Shown: positions 1 to 8,054 of the stretch, piece by piece
Layout: every line of letters begins with the position of its first letter
Position numbering within the stretch: position 1 is the first letter of the stretch
From: Myxococcales bacterium
GTDB lineage: Bacteria > Myxococcota_A > Polyangia > Polyangiales > Houyiibacteriaceae
Length of the DNA stretch: 44,570 bases
NCBI GenBank assembly: GCA_020430775.1
Contig: JAGQJE010000343.1
Location: 1-44,570, forward strand
Direction of reading: 5' to 3'
Position numbers and translations under genes: made by a program
Notes under the pieces: generated by a model
Seen by the model: the letters and a program-made list of their open reading frames with translations, nothing else
Databases searched by the model: none
What the model was told of the DNA's origin: nothing

Positions 1-208
1 CCTCGGTGTCGGTCACGACGAGGTGGTAGTGGTTGCTCTGCACGCTGAAGGCGTGGATGCGGATGCCGCGGCCGCGCGCGGCGAACGCGAGGCAGTACTC
101 GAGGATCTCGTTCACGACGGGGCCCGGGACCAGCAGAAACAGGCTCATCGTGGTCGAGCGGGTGACCATGTAGGTCGCGCCGGGGATGCACATGCGGGGG
201 TCAGACAT
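1..208 (-). CDS. REP-associated tyrosine transposase (Y1/HUH), partial at the left edge
   Basis: Reading leftward from the ATG at 206-208 gives 69 residues that run off the window. The N-terminus reads MSDPRMCIPGATYMVTRST and the visible end is FSVQSNHYHLVVTDTE. The His-Tyr-His in NHYHLVV is the HUH metal-binding motif of the Y1_Tnp superfamily (IS200/IS605 TnpA and RAYT proteins). The catalytic Tyr helix would lie outside the window. The protein would nick and rejoin single-stranded DNA at small hairpins. Three related repeats lie just upstream of its start, which favours a domesticated RAYT over an IS200 copy. No Shine-Dalgarno or clear promoter is visible. Confidence is high for the superfamily and moderate for the RAYT subtype. 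Confidence 0.85.
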   Translation of the reverse strand, partial: MSDPRMCIPGATYMVTRSTTMSLFLLVPGPVVNEILEYCLAFAARGRGIRIHAFSVQSNHYHLVVTDTE

Positions 209-243
209 ACCCACTCATCGACCCCACCACCGACCCGTTGCGC

Positions 244-462
244 CGAATCCGCCCCCGGAGCGGTTTTTTCTTCGTGTTCGCGCCACGCCAGAAAGATCCG
301 CGCTGGCGCCACCGCGCCGCCGCCACCGACCGAATCTACCTTCGGAGCGATTTAAACCTCGCGGTTGGGCGAGGGCGGAAAGTTCCATGACGGCGCCGTG
401 GTGGGGCGAATGTACCCTCGGAGGGATTTAAAGGTCGTGGTCCTTCTGGGACGGAAAGTTCC
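244..462. repeat. Three imperfect direct repeats upstream of the RAYT gene
   Basis: Units start at 244, 331 and 407 with CGAATC or CGAATG and end with GAAAGATCC or GGAAAGTTCC at 291, 378 and 454. The distance from CGAAT to GAAAG is 47 nt in all three. Units 2 and 3 share CGAAT-TACC-TCGGAG-GATTTAAA; unit 1 is more diverged. GGAA-N2-TTCC and TTTAAA are small palindromes and are A+T-rich for this genome. The units sit between the RAYT start and the promoter of the glutamine synthetase-like gene, so they could be REP-type transposase substrates or regulator sites for the downstream operon. This block and the promoter account for most of the 209-558 gap. Confidence 0.7.
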
Positions 463-522
463 AGTCGCGGCTCTGTGTGGGTCGGCGCCGCGAGCGTGAC
501 GTGCGAAGGCTGCACGCGGGTG

Positions 523-551
523 TTGGGGCGCACGGCGCACCTTGATACGCT
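523..551 (+). promoter_or_regulatory. Candidate leaderless promoter of the glutamine synthetase-like gene
   Basis: TTGGGG (523-528), a 17-nt spacer and TACGCT (546-551). Only 7 nt separate the -10 element from the ATG at 559 and there is no Shine-Dalgarno, so transcription would begin at or next to the start codon. Confidence 0.5.
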
Positions 552-558
552 CCCCGGC

Positions 559-1941
559 ATGGCCGACGACGCACTCACCTCCGAGCTCGAGGGCCGCGGC
601 ATCCGCCGGGTGAAGGTCGGTGGCGTCGACGTCGACGGCGTCCTCCGCGGCAAGTACATCCACCTGCCGAAGCTCGCGTCCGCGGTGGCGCGCGGCTTCG
701 GCTTCTGCGACGTCATCTTCGGCTGGGACGTAGGCGACACTCTCTACGACAACGTCGCGCTCACCGGGTGGACCACCGGCTACCCGGACGCGCTCGCCCG
801 CGTCGACCCGAGCACCCTCCGCGTCCTGCCGAGCGAGCCGGACACGGCGAGCTTCCTGGTCGACTTCTACCTCCCGAACGGCAAGCCCCACCCCGCCTGC
901 CCGCGCAACCTCCTGAAGCGCGTCGTCGCGCGCGCCGAGGCCGCCGGCTACCGCCCGCGCTTCGGCGTCGAGCTCGAGTTTTGGCTCTTCCGCGAGACGC
1001 CGGAGTCGCTCGCCGACAAGCACTTCCGGGATCTGCGACCGCTCAGCCCGGGCATGTTCGGGTACTCATGGGTCCGCGCCGGGCAAGCTGCCGACCTGGT
1101 CCACGACGTGCTCGACACGATGGACGCGCTCGACGTGCCGATCGAAGGCTTGCACACGGAGACGGGCCCAGGCGTGTGGGAGGCGTGCATCCACTACGAC
1201 GACGCGCTCGCCGCCGCTGATCGGGCCGTCATCTTCAAGAGCGTGATGAAGCAGCTCTGTCATCGGCACGGGGTGTCGGTGACGTTCATGGCGAAGTGGA
1301 ACGCCGCGCTGCCCGGGGCGAGCGGACACCTGCACCAGAGCCTGTGGGACTCGACCGGTAAGACCAATCTCTTCGCCCCGTCCACGGCCGACCCGGACGC
1401 CCTGCTGAGCCCGATTGGGCGCGCCTACCTCGGCGGGCTCGTCAGCCTCGCGCCGGAACTCAGCGTCTTCTACGCGCCCTTCGCCAACAGCTACAAGCGC
1501 TACGTCCCGGGCGTGTGGGCGCCGATGGGCGCGACGTGGGGTCGGGACAACCGCACCTGCGCCGTGCGTGTCATCGGCGGCGGCAGCCGTTCGGCCGCAG
1601 AGCGCCAGGCGACCCGCTTCGAGCTGCGCCAAGGGGGCGCCGATCTGAACCCCTACATCGCCATCGCCGCGAGCCTCGGCGCCGGGCTCTACGGCATCGA
1701 GCGCGACGTACAGCCGCCCCCCCCGAGCGAGGGCGACGCGACCTACGCGGACGACGAGGCACGCGCGCTGCCGCTGACGCTCGACGCCGCCATCGACCGC
1801 CTCCGGCCGAGCGACGCGGCGCGAGAGGTGCTCGGGGAGGCCTTCGTCGACCACTTCCTGCGCACGCGCGAGTTCGAGGCTCGGGCGCATCGCCGCGCGG
1901 TCAGCGAGTGGGAGCTGTCCCGCTACTTCGAGGCGGTCTGA
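559..1941 (+). CDS. Glutamine synthetase family protein (PuuA / gamma-glutamyl-amine ligase-like)
   Basis: The 460-aa product has the type I glutamine synthetase fold: a short N-terminal beta-grasp segment (VDGVLRGKYIHLPK) and a catalytic domain with GVELEFWLF (metal-binding Glu), SGHLHQSLWD (the GxxHxHxSLW ATP/metal motif) and GADLNPYIAIAASLGAG. The family couples ATP hydrolysis to joining glutamate with ammonia or an amine. The VDG-RGK N-terminus and the lack of an adenylylation loop point to the PuuA-like branch that uses amines rather than to GlnA. The start at 559 is chosen because the promoter lies upstream of it and the longer frame reading has no family-like N-terminus. It begins an operon with the acyltransferase 1 nt downstream. 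Family is sure; the substrate is not known. Confidence 0.9.
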   Translation: MADDALTSELEGRGIRRVKVGGVDVDGVLRGKYIHLPKLASAVARGFGFCDVIFGWDVGDTLYDNVALTGWTTGYPDALARVDPSTLRVLPSEPDTASFLVDFYLPNGKPHPACPRNLLKRVVARAEAAGYRPRFGVELEFWLFRETPESLADKHFRDLRPLSPGMFGYSWVRAGQAADLVHDVLDTMDALDVPIEGLHTETGPGVWEACIHYDDALAAADRAVIFKSVMKQLCHRHGVSVTFMAKWNAALPGASGHLHQSLWDSTGKTNLFAPSTADPDALLSPIGRAYLGGLVSLAPELSVFYAPFANSYKRYVPGVWAPMGATWGRDNRTCAVRVIGGGSRSAAERQATRFELRQGGADLNPYIAIAASLGAGLYGIERDVQPPPPSEGDATYADDEARALPLTLDAAIDRLRPSDAAREVLGEAFVDHFLRTREFEARAHRRAVSEWELSRYFEAV

Positions 1942-1942
1942 G

Positions 1943-3646
1943 ATGCTGCGAGCCCTCTCCGAGCGTCCGCTGCACCTGCCGCGTCTTCGCCCCTACGTGC
2001 CCCGTCCGAGCGATCCGGCGATCTTTTGGTTCAACGCGGAGCGCGACGACATCCTCCGAACCGTCGTGCAGCGCGTGCTCGAGGGCGCGACGACAGGCTC
2101 GGCGCGGATGGAGCTCGCGCTGAACGACGCCGCGTTTCACGAGGTGCGCCGCCTCGAAGCCCAGCGCGACGAGGAGTCCCGGACGCAGCTCGGCTACTAT
2201 CGCGGTTTGCTCCGGCGCATCGGCCGCATGAGCGACTCGGAAAAACGCGCGACGCTCGAGGAGCTGATCACGCGCTTCGCCCACGACGTCGCCGGCAACT
2301 TCGATCCGCGCGTCTACGCCCTCGCTCGTCGCGGCGTCCCGAAGGTGATCACGTCGGTGATGGACCCGTCGCGCCTCGCGACCGACCTGCTCAGCGCAGA
2401 CGCTCCGGCGATCCACGATCTGCTCGCCGTGCAGGGCGACGTGGCGCGGCTCCGTGCGCTCGAACCGCGCGGGACGCTGATCTACGTGCCCACGCACAGC
2501 TCGAACCTCGACTCGATCGTCCTCGCCCACGCGCTCGATCGGAGCGACCTCGCGCCGGTCGTCTACGGCGCCGGCAAGAACCTCTTCACCAACCCGATCA
2601 TCAGCTTCTTCATGCACAACCTCGGCGCCTACCGCGTCGACCGGCGCGTGCGCGTCGGGCTCTACAAGGCCGTGCTGAAGGCCTACTCGAGCGTGCTGAT
2701 CGAGCGCGGCTACCACTCACTCTTCTTCCCCGGCGGCACTCGGAGCCGCTCCGGCCTCATCGAGCGCCACCTCAAGCTCGGCCTCGCCGGCACCGGCGTC
2801 TCCGCGTTCGCCCGCAACAAGCGCGGCCGCATCGCGCGCGACGTGTGGTTCGTGCCGACCACCATCAACTACTCGCTGGTCCTCGAGGCGGAGACGCTCA
2901 TGGAGGACTGGCTGAGCGAGGAGGGCCGCGCTCGATACATCATCGAGGACGACGAGTTCTCACGCATCGACCGGTGGGTCGCGTTCTTTCGCAAGCTCGT
3001 CGGCCTGCACCACGCCTGCGTCATCCGATTCGGCGATCCGGTCGATCCCTTCGGCAACCCGGTCGACGCGGAGGGCCGCTCTGCGAGCCCGGCGGGCCGC
3101 ACGATCGATCCCTCGTCCTACCTGCTCGATCAGGGCGAGATCGTCCTCGACGAGGCGCGCGACGCTGCCTACACGCGCGAGCTCGCCGACGTCCTCGTCG
3201 AACGATACGAGCGCGAGACCGTCATCATGACCACGCAGCTCGTCGCGCACGTGCTCTTCAGGCACCTCACGGACGTGACCGCCGGCCTCGACCTCTTCGC
3301 GCGCCTGCGGTACCGCGGCGAGATCGCGATGCCCCGCGAGGAGCTCGAGGCGAAGCTCGGCGAGGCGCGTGACGCCCTGACCGACCTCGAGCAGGCAGGG
3401 GCAGTGCACACGAGCGAGCCGCTGCGAACCCTCGCCCCCGCGACCCTCATCGCCCGCGCGATTGAAGTCTGGAACGGCTACCACTCGACGCGCGTCGCCT
3501 CCGATCGCGGAGACGAGGTGCTGATCGACGATCCCAAGCTCTTGCTCTACTACCAGAACCGGCTCGTCCCCTACGCAGAGCGCATCGCCGGCCGCCGCGA
3601 CAGGCGCGCCGCGCGCGAGATCGCGCAGATGGTGAGCACCCGATGA
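1943..3646 (+). CDS. PlsB-like glycerol-phosphate acyltransferase
   Basis: The 567-aa protein carries the LPLAT/PlsB acyltransferase motifs. Block I is HSSNLD (H185 to D190, the HX4D catalytic pair). The GAGKNLF and NLGAYRVDR segments follow, and block III is FPGGTRSRSG (about 263-270), which binds the glycerol phosphate. It should move an acyl group to glycerol-3-phosphate or a related acceptor at the membrane. The N-terminal 180 residues are helical, and the C-terminal 200 resemble the trailing region of long PlsB/GPAT proteins. The ATG follows the upstream stop by 1 nt, and the stop overlaps the next start as ATGA. Its dehydrogenase neighbour would be the expected source of its substrate, but that partner looks catalytically altered. 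Confidence 0.88.
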   Translation: MLRALSERPLHLPRLRPYVPRPSDPAIFWFNAERDDILRTVVQRVLEGATTGSARMELALNDAAFHEVRRLEAQRDEESRTQLGYYRGLLRRIGRMSDSEKRATLEELITRFAHDVAGNFDPRVYALARRGVPKVITSVMDPSRLATDLLSADAPAIHDLLAVQGDVARLRALEPRGTLIYVPTHSSNLDSIVLAHALDRSDLAPVVYGAGKNLFTNPIISFFMHNLGAYRVDRRVRVGLYKAVLKAYSSVLIERGYHSLFFPGGTRSRSGLIERHLKLGLAGTGVSAFARNKRGRIARDVWFVPTTINYSLVLEAETLMEDWLSEEGRARYIIEDDEFSRIDRWVAFFRKLVGLHHACVIRFGDPVDPFGNPVDAEGRSASPAGRTIDPSSYLLDQGEIVLDEARDAAYTRELADVLVERYERETVIMTTQLVAHVLFRHLTDVTAGLDLFARLRYRGEIAMPREELEAKLGEARDALTDLEQAGAVHTSEPLRTLAPATLIARAIEVWNGYHSTRVASDRGDEVLIDDPKLLLYYQNRLVPYAERIAGRRDRRAAREIAQMVSTR

Positions 3647-4704
3647 AAACCTCCGCCGACGGCGCCGCCCTCGACGGCGCACCCGCGGTCGGCGTGATCG
3701 GCGGCGGCGCGTTCGGACGCGGGCTCGCGCTCGCCGCGCGGCGCAACTCGCACCGCGTGCGGCTCTACAGCCGACACCCGGACGGGCAAGCGCTCTCGCC
3801 CCTCACGGCGCCGCCCGCGAAGCGCGAACGGGCGACGTCGAAGGCGAACGAGGACCCGCGCGCGACACGACGACGCCCCGCCGGGCCGCCCATCGAGATA
3901 ACCTCCGAGCTCGGGGCCGTGGCCGAAGCGTCGCTGCTCTTCGTCGCCGTCCCGTCGCGGTACTTCCCCGACCTCGCGCGTGCGCTCGAACCCTACCTCG
4001 ACGGCCGACACCTCATCGTGCACGTGAGCCGCGGCCTCGTGGGTCCGGAGCTGCTGACGCTGACCGACGTGCTCCGCGAGCACACGGCCGCGCGGCGCCT
4101 CGGCGCGCTCGCCGGCCCGCTGAGCGCGACCGCGCTCGCCCAGGGCCGGCCGGGCGGCGGCGTCATCGGCACCCTCTTCCCGGGCGTCGCCGCGGCCGTC
4201 CGGGAGGCGCTCGCCGGACCCTCCATGCGTATCTACGAGACCGACGATCTCGTCGGCGTGCAGATCTCGAGCGCGCTCGTAGGCGTCATGACGGTGGTCT
4301 CCGCGATGCTCCGGGAGCGGGGTCTCGGTCCGACCGCCGTCGCGCTCTTTTGCTCCCGCGCGCTCGCGGAGACGACGCGGATCACCGAGTCCCGCGGCGG
4401 TCGCGCGGAGACCACGACCGGGCTCGCCGGGGCGGGCGACCTGTTCTCGGCGATCGGCGGGGACGGCCGGCCCGAGATCGCGCTCGGCGAAGCGCTCGGC
4501 CGCGGCGCACCGGTCGACGAGGCCGCGGCCGCGGCCGGCGCGCATGTCGAGGGGCTCGAGCTGGCGACGCTGGCCGCCGAGTACGCGGCGAGCAAGGGGC
4601 TCTCGACGCCCGTAGCGACCGCGATCGCGGATATGCTCGCCGAGCGCACCACGCTCGACGAGACGCTCACGCGCCTGATGGCGTATCCAGTGGGAACAGA
4701 GTAG
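3643..4704 (+). CDS. GpsA-like glycerol-3-phosphate dehydrogenase lacking the catalytic lysine
   Basis: The 353-aa product has an N-terminal Rossmann fold (GVIGGGAFGRG, about 17-27), the HVSRGL and GPLSATALAQG segments, and a C-terminal domain with TTGLAGAGDL, as in NAD(P)-dependent glycerol-3-phosphate dehydrogenase. Canonical GpsA has Lys-Asn in a VKNV motif. Here the aligned segment is ALVGV, putting Val213 and Gly214 at those sites. The SRN segment that contacts nucleotide and substrate reads GRP. A basic insertion of about 35 residues follows the first two strands. The start overlaps the acyltransferase stop. It may be a non-catalytic partner, an NAD-binding regulator or an enzyme of altered chemistry. 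The fold is confident; the activity is doubtful. Confidence 0.8.
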   Translation: MKTSADGAALDGAPAVGVIGGGAFGRGLALAARRNSHRVRLYSRHPDGQALSPLTAPPAKRERATSKANEDPRATRRRPAGPPIEITSELGAVAEASLLFVAVPSRYFPDLARALEPYLDGRHLIVHVSRGLVGPELLTLTDVLREHTAARRLGALAGPLSATALAQGRPGGGVIGTLFPGVAAAVREALAGPSMRIYETDDLVGVQISSALVGVMTVVSAMLRERGLGPTAVALFCSRALAETTRITESRGGRAETTTGLAGAGDLFSAIGGDGRPEIALGEALGRGAPVDEAAAAAGAHVEGLELATLAAEYAASKGLSTPVATAIADMLAERTTLDETLTRLMAYPVGTE

Positions 4705-4746
4705 GAGGTAGCGACGATGGCTGTTCTACAAGGGCAACGCGCGTGA
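4703..4746 (+). promoter_or_regulatory. Strong Shine-Dalgarno and 9-codon leader ORF coupled to the alcohol dehydrogenase
   Basis: AGGAGG (4703-4708) overlaps the upstream TAG stop and sits 8 nt before ATG 4717. That ATG opens MAVLQGQRA, which stops at TGA 4744-4746. The stop overlaps GTG 4743 of the alcohol dehydrogenase as GTGA. The best ribosome site of the operon therefore serves a 9-residue peptide in another frame and would feed the dehydrogenase by termination-reinitiation. A sequencing indel that split one N-terminus is the alternative. Confidence 0.55.
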
Positions 4747-5894
4747 CGGTCGTCTGGAGCTTTCCGACGCGCATCCTCTTCGGAGAGAACGCGGCGTCGG
4801 CGGTCGGCACGGAGGCCAAAGCGCTCGGCGCTACGCGAGCGCTGATCGTCACGGACCAAGGCATCGAGGCGAGCGACGTCATCGACCCGGTGGTCGCCTC
4901 GCTGAAGGCCGCTGGCATCGAGTCGAGCATATTCGCGGACGTCTCGTCCAACCCGCTCGAGGCCGAGGTCTTGAGCGCGACCGACGCCTATCGGCAGGCG
5001 AACGCGGATCTGGTCGTCGGCGTCGGCGGAGGGAGCCCCATCGACGTCGCCAAGCTCGTGCGCCTCGCCATCACGCACCCGCTGCCGCTCTCGCAGTACA
5101 CCGAGGCGAGCGGAGGCGATGCGCGGATCACCAAGCCGCTCCCGCCGATGATCGCGCTCCCGACGACCGCCGGCACAGGGAGCGAGGTGGGCCGCAGCGC
5201 GGTCGTGACGCTCCAGTCGTCCGGGCAAAAGGCCGTGCTCTTCTCCCCCTCGCTGATCCCCAACGTCGCCGTGCTCGACCCAGCGCTCAGCGCGGGGCTG
5301 CCGCCGCGGGTCACCGCCGCCACCGGTATGGACGCGCTGACGCACGGCATCGAAGCGTACTGCGCGCTCGGCGATCACCCGATGGCGGACGCCATCGCCA
5401 TGCAGTGCGTCGCGCTCACCGTCAGTCACCTCGAGACGGCCGTCCACGACGGCAAGGACCTCGACGCGCGTGGCGGCATGCTGAAGGCGGCCACGCTCGG
5501 CGGCGTCGCCTTCCAGAAGGGCCTCGGCGCCTGCCACTCGCTCGCGCACCCGCTCTCGGCGGTGCTCGGTATGCACCACGGCCTCGCGAACGCGCTCTGC
5601 CTGCCTGCCGTGCTCGACTTCAACCGCTCGACCGTGATGCCCAAGATCGCCCGCATCGCGCGTGTCATGGGCGTGCGCGCCGAGGACGAGGAGACGCTCG
5701 CGTTCGAGTGCGCCGGCGCCGTCCGCTCGCTCCGCAAGAAGATCGGCCTGCCGGAGGGCCTCGCCGCGGCGGGCGTCAGCGAAGAGGTCCTGCCGAAGCT
5801 CGCGGAGCGCGCGCTCGCGGACCCTTGCCACCAGCTCAACCCCCGGCCGTGCACCGCCGAGGACATGCTCGCGCTGTACCGCGCGTCCATGTAG
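4743..5894 (+). CDS. Iron-containing alcohol dehydrogenase
   Basis: The 383-aa protein spans the Fe-ADH family. It begins VTVVWSFPTRILFGENA, has the nucleotide motif GGGSPIDVAK (about residue 100) and ALPTTAGTGSEV. The iron ligands are the Asp and His in GMDALTHGIEAY and two more His in GACHSLAHPLSAVLGMHHG. It should oxidise or reduce alcohols and aldehydes with NAD(P). The GTG start is chosen because family similarity begins there and it overlaps the leader stop. It is the last gene of the operon and converges on the lipoprotein gene. The 44-nt gap holds a short GACGCC/GGCGTC hairpin without a T-tract. The substrate is unknown. Confidence 0.92.
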   Translation: MTVVWSFPTRILFGENAASAVGTEAKALGATRALIVTDQGIEASDVIDPVVASLKAAGIESSIFADVSSNPLEAEVLSATDAYRQANADLVVGVGGGSPIDVAKLVRLAITHPLPLSQYTEASGGDARITKPLPPMIALPTTAGTGSEVGRSAVVTLQSSGQKAVLFSPSLIPNVAVLDPALSAGLPPRVTAATGMDALTHGIEAYCALGDHPMADAIAMQCVALTVSHLETAVHDGKDLDARGGMLKAATLGGVAFQKGLGACHSLAHPLSAVLGMHHGLANALCLPAVLDFNRSTVMPKIARIARVMGVRAEDEETLAFECAGAVRSLRKKIGLPEGLAAAGVSEEVLPKLAERALADPCHQLNPRPCTAEDMLALYRASM

Positions 5895-5938
5895 CGACGC
5901 CTGGGCGTCCGCCCGCCACGTCGCGGAGCGGCGCCGCG

Positions 5939-6811
5939 CTACTCGTAGTCGTGCTCGATGTGCAGCACCGTGCTGCACGGCCGGCAGATAGCGGACGGGA
6001 CGCCGGTGTTCCGCCGGGTGCGGCCGGCGTACGCCTTGAAGACCGGCCCGCTCATGTGTTCGTCGCAGGCGAGACAGTCGTTGATGCCGCCATCGGCGAC
6101 GTTGTACGGCGCGTCGAGGAGCGACAAGCAGATCTGGTTGCACACCGTCGCCGTGTGCATCGTGTTGTAGGCCCAGATGTCCGCACACGGTGAGCTGAAC
6201 CCGAGCTGCAGCAGGCACTGCTTGTCGCCGTCGAAGTCCCCGAGGTTTTGAAGACCGCACGCGCGCACCGGGGTGGTGAGGTCCTTCTCGCCCGCGTAGA
6301 CCGCGAGGTCGGACAGCGGCGAGCAGAGCCCGCAGATGCCCCCGTGCGTGACGATCGCGCCCGCCGCCTCCGCGGCGTCCCAGCTCGCGAACGTTTTGAG
6401 CCGGTATGTCTTCTTGTCGTGATCGACGACCACGACCGCGCAGACCGATCCGTCCGGCACCGCGGGCGGCGCGTCGAGGTAGGGATCGGCGCTGAGCCCC
6501 GACGGTGGGTCGAGCAGCGTCCACTCGCGGAGCGCCTGCACGCTCGCCTCGTCCCACACCTTCGCCTTCCACACCTGCCCGCCGCAGGTGCACTGCGGCT
6601 GGCACTGCTCGGCGGTCAAGCCGGTCTTGTCGTTCGGGAGGCCGAAGAGCCCCTCACAGACGCCGACACCGCCGTCGGGCGTGCGTTCGGGGTGGCTCGA
6701 GCCACAGCCGGCGGTCGCCACCACCACCATGAGCATCCCCGCCCACACGCGAGCGCGAGCGCGCACACGCTCCACCCGCGACCCGCGCCGCCGCTCGTCC
6801 ATCATCGTCAT
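5939..6811 (-). CDS. Cys-rich lipoprotein, myxobacterial type
   Basis: The 290-aa product has a basic N-region, a hydrophobic stretch and the lipobox ATAGC followed by GSS, so it should be lipid-anchored and exported. The mature part has about 18 Cys, many paired as CTC, CGLC, CLAC or CRPC, suggesting disulfide-rich or metal-binding loops near the N-terminus (QPQCTCGGQ) and C-terminus (CLACDEH, ICRPCSTVLH). I recognise no named domain. The ATG at 6811 is preferred over a TTG at 6844 because a candidate leaderless promoter ends 7 nt before it. It is divergent from nagZ. Confidence 0.75.
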   Translation of the reverse strand: MTMMDERRRGSRVERVRARARVWAGMLMVVVATAGCGSSHPERTPDGGVGVCEGLFGLPNDKTGLTAEQCQPQCTCGGQVWKAKVWDEASVQALREWTLLDPPSGLSADPYLDAPPAVPDGSVCAVVVVDHDKKTYRLKTFASWDAAEAAGAIVTHGGICGLCSPLSDLAVYAGEKDLTTPVRACGLQNLGDFDGDKQCLLQLGFSSPCADIWAYNTMHTATVCNQICLSLLDAPYNVADGGINDCLACDEHMSGPVFKAYAGRTRRNTGVPSAICRPCSTVLHIEHDYE

Positions 6812-6818
6812 GCGCGCG

Positions 6819-6848
6819 AGTATGCCCAGACCCCCCCGCGCCAAACAA
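6819..6848 (-). promoter_or_regulatory. Candidate leaderless promoter of the 6811 lipoprotein
   Basis: On the minus strand, TTGTTT (6848-6843), 18 nt, CATACT (6824-6819), then 7 nt to ATG 6811. It lies back to back with the nagZ promoter. Confidence 0.45.
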
Positions 6849-6871
6849 GCGCGCAGACCAACTCAGGGCGC

Positions 6872-6900
6872 TTGGTCCGACGGCGCACGCGCTGTACAAC
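6872..6900 (+). promoter_or_regulatory. Candidate leaderless promoter of nagZ
   Basis: TTGGTC (6872-6877), 17 nt, TACAAC (6895-6900), then 8 nt to ATG 6909 with no Shine-Dalgarno. Confidence 0.5.
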
Positions 6901-6908
6901 GTCGAGCC

Positions 6909-8054
6909 ATGGCGCTCGCCTCGACCCGTGCCGCCCCGGCGGGACCGACGCTCCGCGAGCTCGCGGGTCAGGTGCTCGTCGCCGGCGCGCCGGGTCCCGA
7001 GCCGGACGCTCGGCTGCTCGACGCGCTGGCGGAGGGCGCGCTCGGCGGGGTGGTGCTCTTCAAGCGCAACCTCACGTCCGCGGAGCAGGCGTGGGCGCTC
7101 CTCGGCGCGTACGCTCGCGCGGCTCCCGGCGACACGCCGCCGCTCCTCGCGGTCGATCAGGAGGGCGGCCGCGTGGCGCGGCTCGGTCCGCCCGTGCTCC
7201 CGCTGCCGCCGATGCGGCGCCTCGCGGCGCTCGGCGACACCGCCCTGACCAGGGCAGCCGGAGCGGCGCTCGGCCGCCAGCTCGCGGCGATCGGGTTCAC
7301 GATGGACTTCGCGCCGGTGCTCGACGTCGACACGAACCCCGACAACCCGATCATCGGCGACCGCGCGTTCGGCGCCGACCCGCAGACGGTCGCGGCGCAC
7401 GCCTTGGCGTTCGCGCAGGGGCTCCTCGCGGGCGGCGTGCTCCCCTGCGGCAAGCACTTCCCCGGGCACGGTGACACCCACCTCGACAGCCACCTCGCCC
7501 TGCCCGCCCTCGGCCACGACCGCGCGCGCCTCGACGCGATCGAGCTCGCGCCCTTCAGGGACGCCATCGCGGCCGGGGTGCCCGCCCTGATGACGGCGCA
7601 CGTCGTGTTCGAGGCGTTCGACCCGATGGTGCCCGCCACCCTCTCGCGGCGCGTGGTCACCGGCCTGCTCCGCGAAGAGCTCGGCTTCGAGGGCGCGATC
7701 GTGAGCGACGACCTCGAGATGAAGGCGGTATGCGATCGATGGGGCGTCGTCGAGTCTGCCGTGCGCGCCATCGACGCCGGCTGCGACCTGCTCCTCGTCT
7801 GCTCGGACGTCGACGCCTGCCTCGAGGCGCGCGACGCGCTCACCGCGCGCGCGGAACGCGATGGCGCTTTTCGGCGGCGGCTGACGGACGCGGCCGAGCG
7901 GTCGCGCTCCCTGCGGCGGCTGCTCCCGCCCGGCCGCGCCGCCCCCGATCTCGCGACGCTGCGCCGCGCGCTCGGCGACGCGCAGGCGAACGCCCTCGCC
8001 GAGACGATCGCCGCCCGCGACGCCGCACCCGAAGGACCTGAGGACCGCGCATGA
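6909..8054 (+). CDS. nagZ: Beta-N-acetylhexosaminidase, glycoside hydrolase family 3 (NagZ)
   Basis: The 381-aa single-domain GH3 enzyme shows VDQEGGRVARL, MDFAPVLDVD, the catalytic loop KHFPGHGDTHLDSH (K182, H183, H187) and SDDLEM, whose first Asp (D267) is the expected nucleophile. NagZ removes N-acetylglucosamine from anhydromuropeptides in the cytoplasm during peptidoglycan recycling. There is no signal peptide, in keeping with that. The start at 6909 follows the candidate promoter; the longer upstream reading frame is non-coding. The stop overlaps the next gene as ATGA. The C-terminal 70 residues are Ala/Arg-rich and not conserved in short NagZ. Confidence 0.92.
   Translation: MALASTRAAPAGPTLRELAGQVLVAGAPGPEPDARLLDALAEGALGGVVLFKRNLTSAEQAWALLGAYARAAPGDTPPLLAVDQEGGRVARLGPPVLPLPPMRRLAALGDTALTRAAGAALGRQLAAIGFTMDFAPVLDVDTNPDNPIIGDRAFGADPQTVAAHALAFAQGLLAGGVLPCGKHFPGHGDTHLDSHLALPALGHDRARLDAIELAPFRDAIAAGVPALMTAHVVFEAFDPMVPATLSRRVVTGLLREELGFEGAIVSDDLEMKAVCDRWGVVESAVRAIDAGCDLLLVCSDVDACLEARDALTARAERDGAFRRRLTDAAERSRSLRRLLPPGRAAPDLATLRRALGDAQANALAETIAARDAAPEGPEDRA

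Noticed and set aside
244-462. A CRISPR array from the three repeats near the left edge
   Set aside because: The units are too diverged, spacers are unequal (31 and 20 nt) and no cas gene is present.
5895-5938. An intrinsic terminator after the alcohol dehydrogenase
   Set aside because: The GACGCC/GGCGTC hairpin has almost no loop and no T-tract.
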